Part shown: positions 27,848-37,255 of the stretch, piece by piece
How positions within the stretch are numbered: the first letter of the stretch is position 1
How the letters are laid out: each line of letters starts with the position of its first letter
Assembly: GCF_003351345.1 (NCBI RefSeq)
Contig: NZ_QQTO01000001.1
Location: forward strand, 365,740 to 429,739
DNA from: Allobosea caraganae
GTDB lineage: Bacteria; Pseudomonadota; Alphaproteobacteria; Rhizobiales; Beijerinckiaceae
Direction of reading: 5' to 3'
Length of the DNA: 64,000 nucleotides
Program-made: the position numbers and the translations under genes
Notes under the pieces: generated by a model
Database searches by the model: none
Seen by the model: the letters and a program-made list of their open reading frames with translations, nothing else
What the model was told of the DNA's origin: nothing

Positions 27848-28407
27848 GTCAACGAACCGATTGGAAGCGCCACGTCCGAACAAAGCTGGGCACTCCCGCC
27901 GGAGCAGCTGAACCCTGCCCTCCAGCGCGGCCACCGGCTGGTTAACGGCGCCGTGAGTCGCTCCCAACTCGTCTCCACAGCGCGCGCGAAGCTGCGATGG
28001 TGCGCGGCGTTGCCCCGAAGGCGCGCAATGGGTTGAACGAAGGGTGTCCGCGGCTCATGCGCCCGTCGTCTATTGTGAGCGGACCTCACAACAGGCGCAC
28101 AAATAATCGATTGACTGCGATTAGGCCATGGCTCACGAATTCATGCCGGATGCGACTTGATATTGTTTAAGACTTCGCTGGGTTAAGATCAATTTCGCAG
28201 TTTAGATCGCGAATTCGAAGAAGTTGGCGCCTGTATTATTCGAATGCGTATCCATCCATGGGCCGATAGGCAGTGTTTAAACGAAAGGCATCGGCGATCA
28301 TCTTTTTGAAGAGCGTTGAGCGCTTCCGGCCGGGCGGTGCTGTATTCTCGCTTAGCCGAGCAAGCTGGCCGCAATCATAAAAAACAACGAGGGGAAGGGA
28401 TTCCAAG
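27848..28407. other. Intergenic region, AT-rich in its right half
   Basis: 560 nt between the phosphoesterase and the TTT operon. The right half (from about 28090) is much less GC-rich than the genes around it, as expected for a promoter region; TTGACT at 28110-28115 and TTGATA at 28157-28162 are possible -35 elements without a convincing -10. No gene is supportable on either strand. Confidence 0.45.
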
Positions 28408-29379
28408 GTGAATCGTCGTCAAGTCACAGTGCTGCTCGCCGCCCTTGCGGCTGGCATGTCTTCAGGCGCATGGGCTGAGCAGTACCCGGTGCGAACGGTC
28501 AAGCTCGTCGTGCCGAACCCTCCCGGCGGCGGCACGGATCTCGTCGCCCGCATCGTCGCCGAGCGCCTGAGCGCGCTGTGGGGGCACACGGCGATCGTCG
28601 AGAACAAGCCCGGCGGCGGCGGCAATATCGGCGCGCAGTCCGTCGCGCGCGCGAAGCCCGACGGCTACACGCTTTTCGCCGGCTATGGCGGCGTGATGAC
28701 GGTCAACCAATATCTCTACAAGAATCTCGGCTTCGACCCGGCCAAGGACCTGAGGCCGATCACGCTGAGCGCTTCGGCTGCCTATGTGGTCGCGGTCCAT
28801 CCCGGCGTCCCGGCCAAGTCGCTTTCGGAGCTGGTCGCGCTGGTGAAGGCCTCGCCCGGCAAGTTCAGCTGGGCCTCCACCGCAGTCGGCACGCAGGACC
28901 ATATCGGCGGCGAGCTGCTGCAATACGTCACCGGCATGAAGATGACCCACGTGCCCTATAAAGGCGGCGCGGAAGGCCTGCTCGATGTCGTCGCCGGCCG
29001 CATCCCGGTCAACTACGTGACGATCCCGACCTCGATCGCCCAGGTTCAGCAAGGCGGCCTGCGCGCCCTGGCCGTGACGGGGGCGGAGCGCTCCGCGCTG
29101 CTGCCGGAGGTGCCGACCGTCGCGGAAGCCGGAGCTCCGGGCGCCGAGAACCTGACCTGGTTCGGGCTCTGGGCGCCGGCCGGCACTCCCGACGCCATCG
29201 TCAAGCAGATCTCGGAAGACGTGCGCAAGGTCCTCGCCCCCGCGGACGCGCGCGAGCAGCTCAGCAAGGGCGGCTTCAGCCCGCAGCCGATGACGCCGGA
29301 CGAGTTCGGCGCATTCGTCCTGAAGGAGCGCGAGAAATACGGCCGGATCGTCGGCTCTCTCGGCCTCGAGAAGCAGTAG
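28408..29379 (+). CDS. Tripartite tricarboxylate transporter substrate-binding protein (Bug/TctC family)
   Basis: 323 residues from GTG preceded by GAGGGGAAGGG. The signal peptide is VTVLLAALAAGMSSGAWAE. The mature protein has the Bug signatures RTVKLVVPNPPGGGTDLVAR, ENKPGGGGNIGAQSVARAKPDGYTL split by short loops, and VPYKGGAEGLLDVVAGRI. It would deliver a small acid to TctAB encoded next. Ligands of this family vary widely and are not readable from sequence. Confidence 0.92.
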   Translation: MNRRQVTVLLAALAAGMSSGAWAEQYPVRTVKLVVPNPPGGGTDLVARIVAERLSALWGHTAIVENKPGGGGNIGAQSVARAKPDGYTLFAGYGGVMTVNQYLYKNLGFDPAKDLRPITLSASAAYVVAVHPGVPAKSLSELVALVKASPGKFSWASTAVGTQDHIGGELLQYVTGMKMTHVPYKGGAEGLLDVVAGRIPVNYVTIPTSIAQVQQGGLRALAVTGAERSALLPEVPTVAEAGAPGAENLTWFGLWAPAGTPDAIVKQISEDVRKVLAPADAREQLSKGGFSPQPMTPDEFGAFVLKEREKYGRIVGSLGLEKQ

Positions 29380-29481
29380 CCAACTCGATCAAGCAGGCCA
29401 ACGGGGCAGGGGCGTTGCCCGGCAGCGATGCCGCCGGGGAGCCCCTGCCCCGCCCGGGACGTCCAAGGCGCGGCTGACTTC

Positions 29482-29934
29482 ATGCAGATAAGAGACCACA
29501 AGGACTTCGCGCTCGGCAGCGCCTGTCTCGCGATCGGCGCGGTCTTCGCATTGACCGCGACGAGCTACAATCTCGGCACGGCCTCGAAGATGGGGCCGGG
29601 CTACTTTCCCTTCGTGCTCGGGACCTTGCTGGCAATCGCCGGCGCTGTGATCGCGGTCCGCTCGGCGGCGGGCGGCAAGGCGCTGCGGCGGCTGGAGCGG
29701 GTCGACCTCAAGGCGGGGCTCCTCGTCCTCGGATCGATCTGCCTGTTCGCCGTTCTGTTCGACGATATCGGGCTCGTCCTCGCGATCGTCGGAGCCGTCC
29801 TCCTCTCCAGCCGTGCCGCGCCGGACTACTCCTTGAAGCAGGCGCTCGCCGCCGGCCTCGTCCTTTGCGTCCTGTGCGTCGTCATCTTCGCCTGGGCGCT
29901 CGGGTTGCAGATGCCGATCTGGCCCTCATTCTGA
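29482..29934 (+). CDS. TTT transporter small membrane subunit (TctB family)
   Basis: 150 residues from ATG 29482; an upstream in-frame start adds 18 unlikely residues. Four hydrophobic segments, with LGTASKMGPGYFPFVLGTLLA, the most conserved TctB region, near residue 35. It lies between the binding protein and TctA with a 13-nt gap to the latter. Confidence 0.88.
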   Translation: MQIRDHKDFALGSACLAIGAVFALTATSYNLGTASKMGPGYFPFVLGTLLAIAGAVIAVRSAAGGKALRRLERVDLKAGLLVLGSICLFAVLFDDIGLVLAIVGAVLLSSRAAPDYSLKQALAAGLVLCVLCVVIFAWALGLQMPIWPSF

Positions 29935-29947
29935 CGGGGAGCCGGCC

Positions 29948-31450
29948 ATGGACCTGATCAACAACCTCCTGCTCGGCTTCTCCGTCTCGCTGACCGCCGC
30001 GAACCTGCTCTATGCACTGATCGGCTGCGTCGTCGGAACGCTCGTCGGCGTCCTGCCGGGGGTCGGCGCGCTCGCGACCATCGCGATGCTGCTGCCGATC
30101 ACCTACGGCATGGCGCCGGCCTCCGGCCTGATCATGCTCGCCGGCATCTACTACGGCGCCCAATATGGCGGCTCGATCTCGGCGATCCTGGTCAACCTTC
30201 CCGGCGAGACCTCCTCGGTCGTCACCACGATCGATGGCCACCAGATGGCGAAGCGCGGGCGTGCGGGCGCGGCGCTGGCGATCTCGGCGCTCGGCTCCTT
30301 CTTCGCGGGAACGGTCGCGACGCTGGCGATCGCCGCCTTCGCCGGGCCGATGTCGAACTTCGCCTTCCATTTTGGCCCGGCCGAGAATTTCGCGCTGATG
30401 ACGGTCGGTCTCGTCGGCGCGGTCGTGATCTCGTCGGGCGCGCTGTCGAAGGCGGTGGCCATGGTGATCCTCGGGCTCCTGCTCGGCCTTGTCGGGACGG
30501 ACATCAACACCGGGACCTCCCGCTTCGCCTCGGCCTTTCCCGAATTGACCGAGGGCTTCAGCGTCGTCGCCGTTGCGGTCGGCCTGTTCGGCCTGCCGGA
30601 GATCATCAGCAATCTCGAGCGCGGCAACCTGCCCGAGCGCATCCTGGTGCCATTCCGCTCGCTCTGGCCGTCCAGGACCGAGATGCGCCGGATGGTGGCG
30701 CCGATGGTGCGCGGCACCGCGATCGGCTCGCTGCTCGGCATGCTGCCCGGCGGCGGCGCGGCGCTGGCCTCCTTCGCCTCCTATGCCTGCGAGAAGAAAG
30801 TGTCGCGCTATGCGCCTGAAATGGGCAAGGGCGCGGTCGAGGGGCTCGCGGGCCCGGAATCGGCCAACAACGCCGCGGCGCAAACCTCCTTCATCCCGCT
30901 GCTCACGCTCGGCATCCCGTCCAATGCGGTGATGGCGCTGATGATGGGGGCGATGATCCTCCACAGCATCCAGCCGAGCCCGTTGATCATCACCAAGGAG
31001 CCGGCCCTGTTCTGGGGGCTGATCACCTCGATGTGGGTCGGCAACCTGATCCTCGTCGTCCTCAACCTGCCGCTGATCGGCATCTGGGTGATGTTCCTCA
31101 AGGTGCCCTACAAGTACCTGTTCGGCGCGATCCTGGTCTTCTGCTCGATCGGCGTCTATTCGGTCTCCTCCAGCGTCTTCGACATCTACGTGATGGTCTT
31201 CTTCGGCCTCGTTGGCTACGTGCTGCTGAAGCTCGACTGCGAGCCCGCGCCGCTGCTGCTCGGCTTCGTGCTGGGGCCGATGATGGAAGAGAATTTCCGC
31301 CGGTCGCTGCTGATCTCGGGCGGCGATTACGGTGTCTTCGTCGGCAGCGCCATTTCGATCGTGCTTCTCGCCGTGGCGGTCATCCTGGCGGTCATCGTCG
31401 CGGTCCCCGCCATTCGCGGCATCCGGCAGGAAGCGTTCCAGGAAGAATGA
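29948..31450 (+). CDS. TTT transporter large membrane subunit (TctA family)
   Basis: 500 residues with about 12 transmembrane segments. Hallmarks: GTLVGVLPGVGALATIAMLLP, YYGAQYGGSISAILVNLPGE, and the second internal-repeat copy LLGMLPGGGAALASFASYACE with GLAGPESANNAAAQTSFIPLL. This is the channel of a secondary, ion-coupled, binding-protein-dependent importer. SDR and MFS genes follow at 31508 and 32456, which suggests the cargo is oxidised after uptake. Confidence 0.93.
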   Translation: MDLINNLLLGFSVSLTAANLLYALIGCVVGTLVGVLPGVGALATIAMLLPITYGMAPASGLIMLAGIYYGAQYGGSISAILVNLPGETSSVVTTIDGHQMAKRGRAGAALAISALGSFFAGTVATLAIAAFAGPMSNFAFHFGPAENFALMTVGLVGAVVISSGALSKAVAMVILGLLLGLVGTDINTGTSRFASAFPELTEGFSVVAVAVGLFGLPEIISNLERGNLPERILVPFRSLWPSRTEMRRMVAPMVRGTAIGSLLGMLPGGGAALASFASYACEKKVSRYAPEMGKGAVEGLAGPESANNAAAQTSFIPLLTLGIPSNAVMALMMGAMILHSIQPSPLIITKEPALFWGLITSMWVGNLILVVLNLPLIGIWVMFLKVPYKYLFGAILVFCSIGVYSVSSSVFDIYVMVFFGLVGYVLLKLDCEPAPLLLGFVLGPMMEENFRRSLLISGGDYGVFVGSAISIVLLAVAVILAVIVAVPAIRGIRQEAFQEE

Positions 31451-31507
31451 CGCGGGGCGCGGGCGCGCCCGCCTCTCGCCAGGCAAAGGCATGGACAGGA
31501 AACAGCT

Positions 31508-32356
31508 ATGGCTAGACTGCAAGGCAAGACGATCCTGATCACCGGCGGCAGCGCGGGGCAGGGCGCCGTCGAGGCACGGCTCTTCTCGGCTGAGGGCGCC
31601 GCGATCGTGATCTGCGACATTGCCGACGAGCCGGGCCAGCGCCTGGCAGTGGAGATCGAGCAGGCGGGAGGCCGGGCGCGCTACATCCATCTCGACGTCA
31701 GCAAGCGCGCGGACTGGGAGGCCGCCGCGGCCATCGTGCGCGCGGAATTCGGCCGCCTCGACGTCCTCGTCAACAATGCCGGCACGATCAGCCGCAAGGG
31801 CTTGATGAGCATCGACATCGAGAGCTGGCACCGCGTCATCGAGGTCAACCTCACCGGCCCGCTGCTCGGCATTCAGGCGCTGGCGCCGCTGATGCGGGAT
31901 TCGGGCGGCGGCTCGATCATCAACGTCTCCTCGACCGCCGGCATGACCGCGCATTACGACGTCGCCTACGGCGCCAGCAAATGGGGCGTGCGCGGCCTGA
32001 CCAAATGTGCCGCGATGGACCTGGTCGACTGGAACATCCGCGTCAACTCGATCCATCCCGGCCAGATCTGGGAGACGACCTTCCAGCGCGACGCGCGCCC
32101 GGGCCATTGGGAGGCCAATTGGATGGTCACCCCGATGGGGCGGCACGGCCAGCCGGAGGAATGCGCGCAGCTCGTGCTCTTCCTCGCCTCGGACGAGTCG
32201 AGCTTCATCACCGGCGCGGAGATCCCGGTCGATGGCGGCCTGCTCGCTGCCGGGCTGATGCGCGTCAGGGCCAAGCTGACCGACGAGTTCGCCAGCGGCG
32301 CGCGTCCGCCCTTGACGCAAGCCGGCGCGCCGAAGGCCGACAGCGTGACCAGCTGA
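31508..32356 (+). CDS. SDR-family oxidoreductase
   Basis: 282 residues, classical SDR with a slightly long C-terminus. ILITGGSAGQGAVEARLFS replaces the usual GIG with GQG but keeps the glycines needed for NAD(P); NNAGT, catalytic Ser in NVSSTAGM and YGASKWGV are intact, and VDGGLLAAG closes the core. A good AGGAAACAGCT precedes the ATG. It follows TctA by 57 nt, so it is probably co-transcribed and acts on the imported compound. Confidence 0.9.
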   Translation: MARLQGKTILITGGSAGQGAVEARLFSAEGAAIVICDIADEPGQRLAVEIEQAGGRARYIHLDVSKRADWEAAAAIVRAEFGRLDVLVNNAGTISRKGLMSIDIESWHRVIEVNLTGPLLGIQALAPLMRDSGGGSIINVSSTAGMTAHYDVAYGASKWGVRGLTKCAAMDLVDWNIRVNSIHPGQIWETTFQRDARPGHWEANWMVTPMGRHGQPEECAQLVLFLASDESSFITGAEIPVDGGLLAAGLMRVRAKLTDEFASGARPPLTQAGAPKADSVTS

Positions 32357-32455
32357 CCGGCGGCTCGATTTCTTGGTCGGCTGCCGAGATGAGTCCAGAG
32401 AATCGGGCTAAGCTCCGAGCCTGCCATCGGCGCGCGTGGGACGGCTGATACCGGT

Positions 32456-33667
32456 ATGCATTCGAAAGCCGATACGCGCTGGGTCTGGATAGCGCCGCTC
32501 TTGGTGACGCTCGGCCTGCAAATGGCGGCGGCCTACATCCTGCGCGTCGTTCCCACGCTTGCCCCGGCACTCGCGCAGGAGCTCGGCTGGGGCGAGGGCA
32601 CGGCCGGTTTCCTCGCCAGCATCGGCATGGTCGGCTCGATCGTGTTCCTGCTGATCGGCAGCCCGCTGACGCGGCGCTTCGGCCCGGTGCGCGCCTCGCA
32701 GATCGGCCTGCTGATTTCGGCCGCGGGCGCCGTCATGCTGTCCTGGCCGACGGCGGCCGTTGCCGTGCTGGCGAGCTTCTTCATCGGCTTCGGCTATGGC
32801 CCGTCGACCCCGGCCGGCACGGACATCCTGCATCGCTACACCCCGGCGGCGCGGCGCAACCTGGTCTTCTCGATCAAGCAGGCGGGCGTGCCGATCGGCG
32901 GTGTGCTGGCCGGGATGGTCCTGCCGGTCGCGCTCGTCCAGGGCGGTTGGCCGGCGGTGCTGGGCGCGGTCCTGCTGCCGACGCTGATCGTCGTGCTGGC
33001 GACGCAGGCGCTGCGCGGGCAGGTCGATGCCGGGCGCGATATCGCCCAGGCGGTGGGGCTGCGGACATTCCTGGCGCTGGACAACATCAGGACTCCGCTA
33101 CTGGCGCTGGCGCGCTCGCCGGAGCTGCTGAAGCTGAGCTTCGCCGGTGTCTGGCTCAGCATTGGCCACGGCTGCTGGGTGGCCTTCCTCGTCTCGTTCG
33201 CCGTGATCCGGATGGGCTATTCGCTCGAGATGGGCGGGGTGATCTTCGCGATCATGCAGCTGACCGGCATCTTCGGCCGCATCGTCCTCGGCGCGCTCGC
33301 CGACCGCGCCAATTCCGTCGCCGTGCTGCGCGCGAACACCGTCGCCTCGGCGGTGACGACGCTGGCTCTGGTCTTTGCCGCACCGGACTGGCCGCTGGCG
33401 GCCCTCGTCGTCGTAGTGGGCATCGCCGGCGTCACGGTGTCGAGCTGGAACGGCGTGCAGGTCGCCGAGATCTCGCGGCGTGCCCCGGCCGGGCTCGTGG
33501 CCGAGGCGACGGCCGGCGCGACGCTGCTGATCTTTGCCGGCTACGTCTTCGGGCCGATCTGCTTCTCTCTCGTGCTCTCGTTCAGCGGGCGTTTCGACGT
33601 CGCCTTCGCGCTCGTCGCGCTCGCGACGCTGCTCGCGCTCTGGAACCTGCGCGGACTGGATCGTTGA
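32456..33667 (+). CDS. MFS transporter
   Basis: 403 residues with 12 predicted segments. The start APLLVTLGLQMAAAYILRVVPTLAPALAQELGW is typical of nitrate/cyanate/oxalate-type and related MFS members, followed by PLTRRFGPVRASQIG in the loop-2 motif position and SIKQAGVPIGGVLAGMVLP. Direction of transport and substrate are unknown. It closes the rightward TTT operon and converges on the minus-strand SDR, whose stop is 17 nt away. Confidence 0.88.
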   Translation: MHSKADTRWVWIAPLLVTLGLQMAAAYILRVVPTLAPALAQELGWGEGTAGFLASIGMVGSIVFLLIGSPLTRRFGPVRASQIGLLISAAGAVMLSWPTAAVAVLASFFIGFGYGPSTPAGTDILHRYTPAARRNLVFSIKQAGVPIGGVLAGMVLPVALVQGGWPAVLGAVLLPTLIVVLATQALRGQVDAGRDIAQAVGLRTFLALDNIRTPLLALARSPELLKLSFAGVWLSIGHGCWVAFLVSFAVIRMGYSLEMGGVIFAIMQLTGIFGRIVLGALADRANSVAVLRANTVASAVTTLALVFAAPDWPLAALVVVVGIAGVTVSSWNGVQVAEISRRAPAGLVAEATAGATLLIFAGYVFGPICFSLVLSFSGRFDVAFALVALATLLALWNLRGLDR

Positions 33668-33683
33668 GACGGGCGCTTGGCCG

Positions 33684-34457
33684 TCAGGCCATGTAGCTGC
33701 CGCCGTTGACGTCGAGGATGGTGCCGGTGATGAAGTTCGCCTGGTCGGAGGCGAGGAAGGCGACGCCGTTGGCGATGTCCTCGCCCGTCGCGAGCCGGCG
33801 CAGCGGCGTGTCCTGGGTCAGCTTGTCGATATGCGCCTGCGCGCTGGCGAGCCCCTGATGCATGGCGTTCTCGACGGCCGAGGGCGCTATGCAGTTGACC
33901 GTGATCTTCTCCGGCCCGAGCTCCTTGGCGAGCACGCGCGAGAAGCCGATGATGCCGGCCTTCGAGGCCGAGTAATGGCTGTTGCCCGAGGTGCTCATCC
34001 GCGCCGCGCGCGAGGAGATGTTGACGATCCGGCCGGAGCGGCTCTTGCGCAGCAGCGGGATCGCGGCCCGGCAGACCAGGAACGTGCCGGTCAGGTTGAC
34101 CGCCAGCGTCGCCTGCCAGATCGCGAGCGGCGTCTCCTCGACGCGGGGATTGCGCCCCTCGACGCGCGGCATGATGCCGGCATTGTTGACGACGATGTCG
34201 AGCCTGCCGAAACGCCTGGCGATCTCCGCCATAGCCGCAGCGACCGAATCCTCGCTGGAAACGTCGAGGACGAGGCCGTGCGCCTCGCGGCCTGCGGCGT
34301 TGAACTCGCCCACGGTCTGATCGAGCAGGTCCCGCTCGACATCGCCGAGCACCAGGGAGATGCCGTCGCGGGCGAGGCGCTCGGCGATGGCGCGGCCGAT
34401 GCCGCGGGCCGCGCCGGTGACGAGGGCGATGCGCTTGTCTTCGTGGGCTTGAGACAT
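33684..34457 (-). CDS. SDR-family oxidoreductase
   Basis: 257 residues from ATG 34457. Classical motifs are intact: ALVTGAARGIGRAIAERLA, NNAGIMPR, NISSRAARM and YSASKAGIIGF, ending LDVNGGSYMA. It is 5 nt after the Gfo/Idh gene and on the same strand, so they share a transcript. Downstream of a dehydrogenase of the MocA type it probably acts on a polyol, sugar acid or similar carbonyl. Confidence 0.9.
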   Translation of the reverse strand: MSQAHEDKRIALVTGAARGIGRAIAERLARDGISLVLGDVERDLLDQTVGEFNAAGREAHGLVLDVSSEDSVAAAMAEIARRFGRLDIVVNNAGIMPRVEGRNPRVEETPLAIWQATLAVNLTGTFLVCRAAIPLLRKSRSGRIVNISSRAARMSTSGNSHYSASKAGIIGFSRVLAKELGPEKITVNCIAPSAVENAMHQGLASAQAHIDKLTQDTPLRRLATGEDIANGVAFLASDQANFITGTILDVNGGSYMA

Positions 34458-34462
34458 GCCGG

Positions 34463-35557
34463 TCAGCTCCTCGTACCGGTCTGGCGGGGCGACGGCTGCG
34501 TCCGGTGCCGGTCGATCAGATCGTCGATCCTGACCCAGGCGCGCGTCCTGGCCGATTCCTTCACGGCTTCGATGGCCGCAAGCGTGCGCACCCCGTCGGC
34601 CGGCGTCACCAGAGGTTTCTCCTCGCCGCGGATCACCTTGGCGAAATGGTCGACCTCGACATACCAGGGATCGGCGGGGACGATCGGCAGGCGCTTGCGC
34701 AGCAACGGGTCGGCCTCGCCGCCGCCGCGCTCGTTCCAGCACAGGTCGAGCGTCGGCAATGCGAGCGAGCCCTTCGTGCCGCAGATCAGGAAGGCGTTGG
34801 TCAGCTCCTGCGCGTAGCGGACATCCTCGCCGGAGGAGAGCTCCCAGGCCCAGGAGGCCTGGACTGCGTCGGAGAGGGTCAACGTGCCCAGCGCACCGTT
34901 CTGGAAGCGCATGGTGATGGCGGCGGTGTCCTCGACGGCGAAGCCGCGCGCGGCGTTTGAGGTCGTCGCCTGCAGCTCCTCGATCTCGCCGCAGAGCACG
35001 CGCAGCGTGTCGAGCTCGTGGATGCCGTTGATCAGCAGCGGCCCCCCGCCCTCCTCGCGGCGCCACTGCGCCTTGAAATAGGCGTCGGACTTGCGGCGCA
35101 GATGCATGGCGACGGCGGAGACGACCTGCCCCAGCTCGCCGGCCTTGATGACCTCGACGGCGCGCTGGACGATCGGCGAATGCCGGCGGTGATGGCCGAT
35201 CAGGACCGGCACGCCGCTGCTCTCGGCCGCCGCCGTCAGTTCGAGCGCGGGCCCGATCTCGTCGGCGATCGGCTTCTCGACCAGGGTGGGGATGCCGCGC
35301 GCGATGCAGTCGAGCGCCATCGGCACGTGCAGCCGGTTGGGCGTGGCGATGATCACGCCGTCGGGGCGGACCTCGTCGAGCATGGCGCGGTAGTCGGCGA
35401 AGAAGGGAATGCCGTTGCGGCGCGCCAGCTCCTCGGCCTGCGGCGCCGTGTCGACGAGCGCGCAGGCTTCCGTCGCCGGGTTCTTCTGGAGGAAGCCGAC
35501 ATGGCGCACGCCGATCGCGCCGGAGGCCCCGATGATCGCAATTCGAACAGCCGTCAT
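34463..35557 (-). CDS. Gfo/Idh/MocA-family oxidoreductase
   Basis: 364 residues. N-terminal Rossmann fold (IAIIGASGAIGVRHVGFL), the EKPIADEIGPA loop with the catalytic-region Lys after LVEKP, and the C-terminal beta-sheet domain with GGGPLLINGIHELDTLRVLCG, where the His/Asp pair is the usual substrate-binding site. Members oxidise sugars, inositols or related cyclic compounds with NAD(P). Gene order puts it just downstream of a NMT1-like ABC importer on the same strand, 34 nt after its last permease. Confidence 0.92.
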   Translation of the reverse strand: MTAVRIAIIGASGAIGVRHVGFLQKNPATEACALVDTAPQAEELARRNGIPFFADYRAMLDEVRPDGVIIATPNRLHVPMALDCIARGIPTLVEKPIADEIGPALELTAAAESSGVPVLIGHHRRHSPIVQRAVEVIKAGELGQVVSAVAMHLRRKSDAYFKAQWRREEGGGPLLINGIHELDTLRVLCGEIEELQATTSNAARGFAVEDTAAITMRFQNGALGTLTLSDAVQASWAWELSSGEDVRYAQELTNAFLICGTKGSLALPTLDLCWNERGGGEADPLLRKRLPIVPADPWYVEVDHFAKVIRGEEKPLVTPADGVRTLAAIEAVKESARTRAWVRIDDLIDRHRTQPSPRQTGTRS

Positions 35558-35591
35558 TCAGGTGAAAACCTTCTCTTGGAACTGGCCTGCC

Positions 35592-36416
35592 TCAAGCCGG
35601 CGGCGCGCGCCTGCCCTCGACCCGCGTCAGCAGCTCGGTCATGGCGACGCTGAAGACGACGATGATGAAGACGCCGGCGAACACGCCGGTGGCGTCGTAG
35701 AGGCCGGCATTGGCCTCGATCAGGTAGCCGACGCCCTGGTTGGCGGCGATCAGCTCGCCGAGCACCGCAGCGGTGAAGGCGTAGCGCACGGCGACGCGCA
35801 TGCCCGTGAAGATCCAGGGCAGGGTCGCCGGGATCAGCACCTTGCGGATGATCTCGGCGCGCGTCGCGCCCATCAGCCTGAGCGTCTGGACGAGGTCGCG
35901 GTCGACGTCGCGGATGCCGTCGAGCGTGCTGTAGAGCAGGAGGAACATCGTGGTGATCGCGACCAGCGCGATCTTCGAGGGGATGTCGATGCCGAGGATG
36001 ATGACCAGCAGCGGCGCGAGCGCGATCTTCGGCAACGCGTAGAGGCCGGAGACATAGGGCATCACGATGCGCTGGACCATCGGCAGGAAGCCGAGCATGA
36101 GCCCGCAGCCGACGCCGAGCCCGCAGCCGATGAGGTAGCCGACGCCCATGGCGAGCAGGGTCGCCTCCAGATGCGGCCAGATCGAGCCGTCCGTGAACCA
36201 GGTCACCAGCATGCCGAAGATGGCGGAGGGGGCCGAGACCCAGAATCTCGAGATCAGCGTGCCCGACGCGTATTCCCAGAAGAGCAGGAAGACGGCGAGG
36301 ATCAGCAGGCGGGCGATGATGAGACCCGGCAGGCTCGTCACCAGCGCGGTGAAGCCGCCCTGCGGCTGGCCGTCGCCGGCCCTCACCCGCATCGATGTCG
36401 CCGAACGCGCTGCCAT
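35592..36416 (-). CDS. ABC transporter permease (first of two non-identical permeases)
   Basis: 274 residues from ATG 36416. Segments include LIIARLLILAVFLLFWEYASG and the BPD core LYALPKIALAPLLVIILGIDIPSK, with an EAA-type loop (DLVQTLRLMGATRAEIIRKV). It is clearly different from the second permease at 37256-38059, so the importer probably uses a heterodimeric membrane channel. It begins 1 nt after the ATPase stop. Confidence 0.9.
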   Translation of the reverse strand: MAARSATSMRVRAGDGQPQGGFTALVTSLPGLIIARLLILAVFLLFWEYASGTLISRFWVSAPSAIFGMLVTWFTDGSIWPHLEATLLAMGVGYLIGCGLGVGCGLMLGFLPMVQRIVMPYVSGLYALPKIALAPLLVIILGIDIPSKIALVAITTMFLLLYSTLDGIRDVDRDLVQTLRLMGATRAEIIRKVLIPATLPWIFTGMRVAVRYAFTAAVLGELIAANQGVGYLIEANAGLYDATGVFAGVFIIVVFSVAMTELLTRVEGRRAPPA

Positions 36417-36417
36417 C

Positions 36418-37227
36418 TCAGATATCCGTGCCCTTGACGACTTCGTCCTTGAGCTCGTCCCAGAGCTCCTCGTGCAGGCGGCTGAACTCCTCGGAGAAGC
36501 GCATGCGGAAGACGTCGCGCGGCCGCGGCAGCGTGACGTCGCGGATGGCCCGGATGCGGCCGGGGCGGCCGCTGAACACCACGACGCGGTCGCCGATCGC
36601 GATCGCCTCGCCGAGATCATGGGTGACGAAGAGCACCGTCATCTTGCGGTCCTGGGTGATGCGCTGGAGCTGGTCCTGCATCACCAGCTTGAGCTGGGCG
36701 TCGAGCGCGCCGAAGGGCTCGTCCATCAGCAGCGTCTCGGGTTCGTAGATCAGCGTGCGGGCCAGCGCGACGCGCTTGCGCATGCCGCCCGAGAGCTCGC
36801 CAGGGAAATGGTTCTCGAAGCCGCTGAGGCCGACGAGATCGACCATCGCCGCGATGCGCTCGGCCCGCTCGGCCTTCGAGACCGAGCGGCAGTGAAGCTC
36901 GAGGGAGACGCCGATATTGTCGGCCGCGCTGCGCCAGGGCAGCAGCGTGTCCTTCTGCGTCATGTAGCCGACGCGGAAGTTCAGCCCCTGCACCGGCTTG
37001 CCGTCATAGGTGACGCTGCCCTCGCTCGGCTGGAGGAGGCCGGCGACGAGGTTGAGCAGGGTCGACTTGCCGCAGCCGCTCGGGCCGACCAGCGCCACGA
37101 ACTCGCGCGCCCGCACCGCGAGATCGATCGGCTGAAGAGCTTGGACCTCCGTGCCGCGGACGAAGAAGGTCTTGCCGACGCCCGAGAAGTTGATCTTCTC
37201 CGGCAGCGCGGCGGAAACGGGCTCCAT
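36418..37227 (-). CDS. ABC transporter ATP-binding protein (nitrate/sulfonate/taurine-type)
   Basis: 269 residues from ATG 37227, preferred over ATG 37269 because AGGGGAGC lies upstream and because the shorter start avoids overlap with the permease gene. Motifs: GPSGCGKSTLLN, Q-loop YMTQKDTLLPWRSA, LSGGMRKRVALARTL, LLMDEPFGALD and FVTHDLGEA. The MTQKDTLLPWR form resembles the ATPase at 48491. It serves both permeases. Confidence 0.92.
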   Translation of the reverse strand: MEPVSAALPEKINFSGVGKTFFVRGTEVQALQPIDLAVRAREFVALVGPSGCGKSTLLNLVAGLLQPSEGSVTYDGKPVQGLNFRVGYMTQKDTLLPWRSAADNIGVSLELHCRSVSKAERAERIAAMVDLVGLSGFENHFPGELSGGMRKRVALARTLIYEPETLLMDEPFGALDAQLKLVMQDQLQRITQDRKMTVLFVTHDLGEAIAIGDRVVVFSGRPGRIRAIRDVTLPRPRDVFRMRFSEEFSRLHEELWDELKDEVVKGTDI

Positions 37228-37255
37228 GAGCGCGTGCTCCCCTGTGTCTTGAGAC

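Noticed and set aside
28189..28374. 61-residue ORF in the AT-rich spacer
   Set aside because: No ribosome-binding site or domain; the region fits a promoter spacer better.
29882..32320. 812-residue open frame on the minus strand
   Set aside because: Antisense to TctA and the SDR; repetitive D/R/H/E-rich sequence with no family features.
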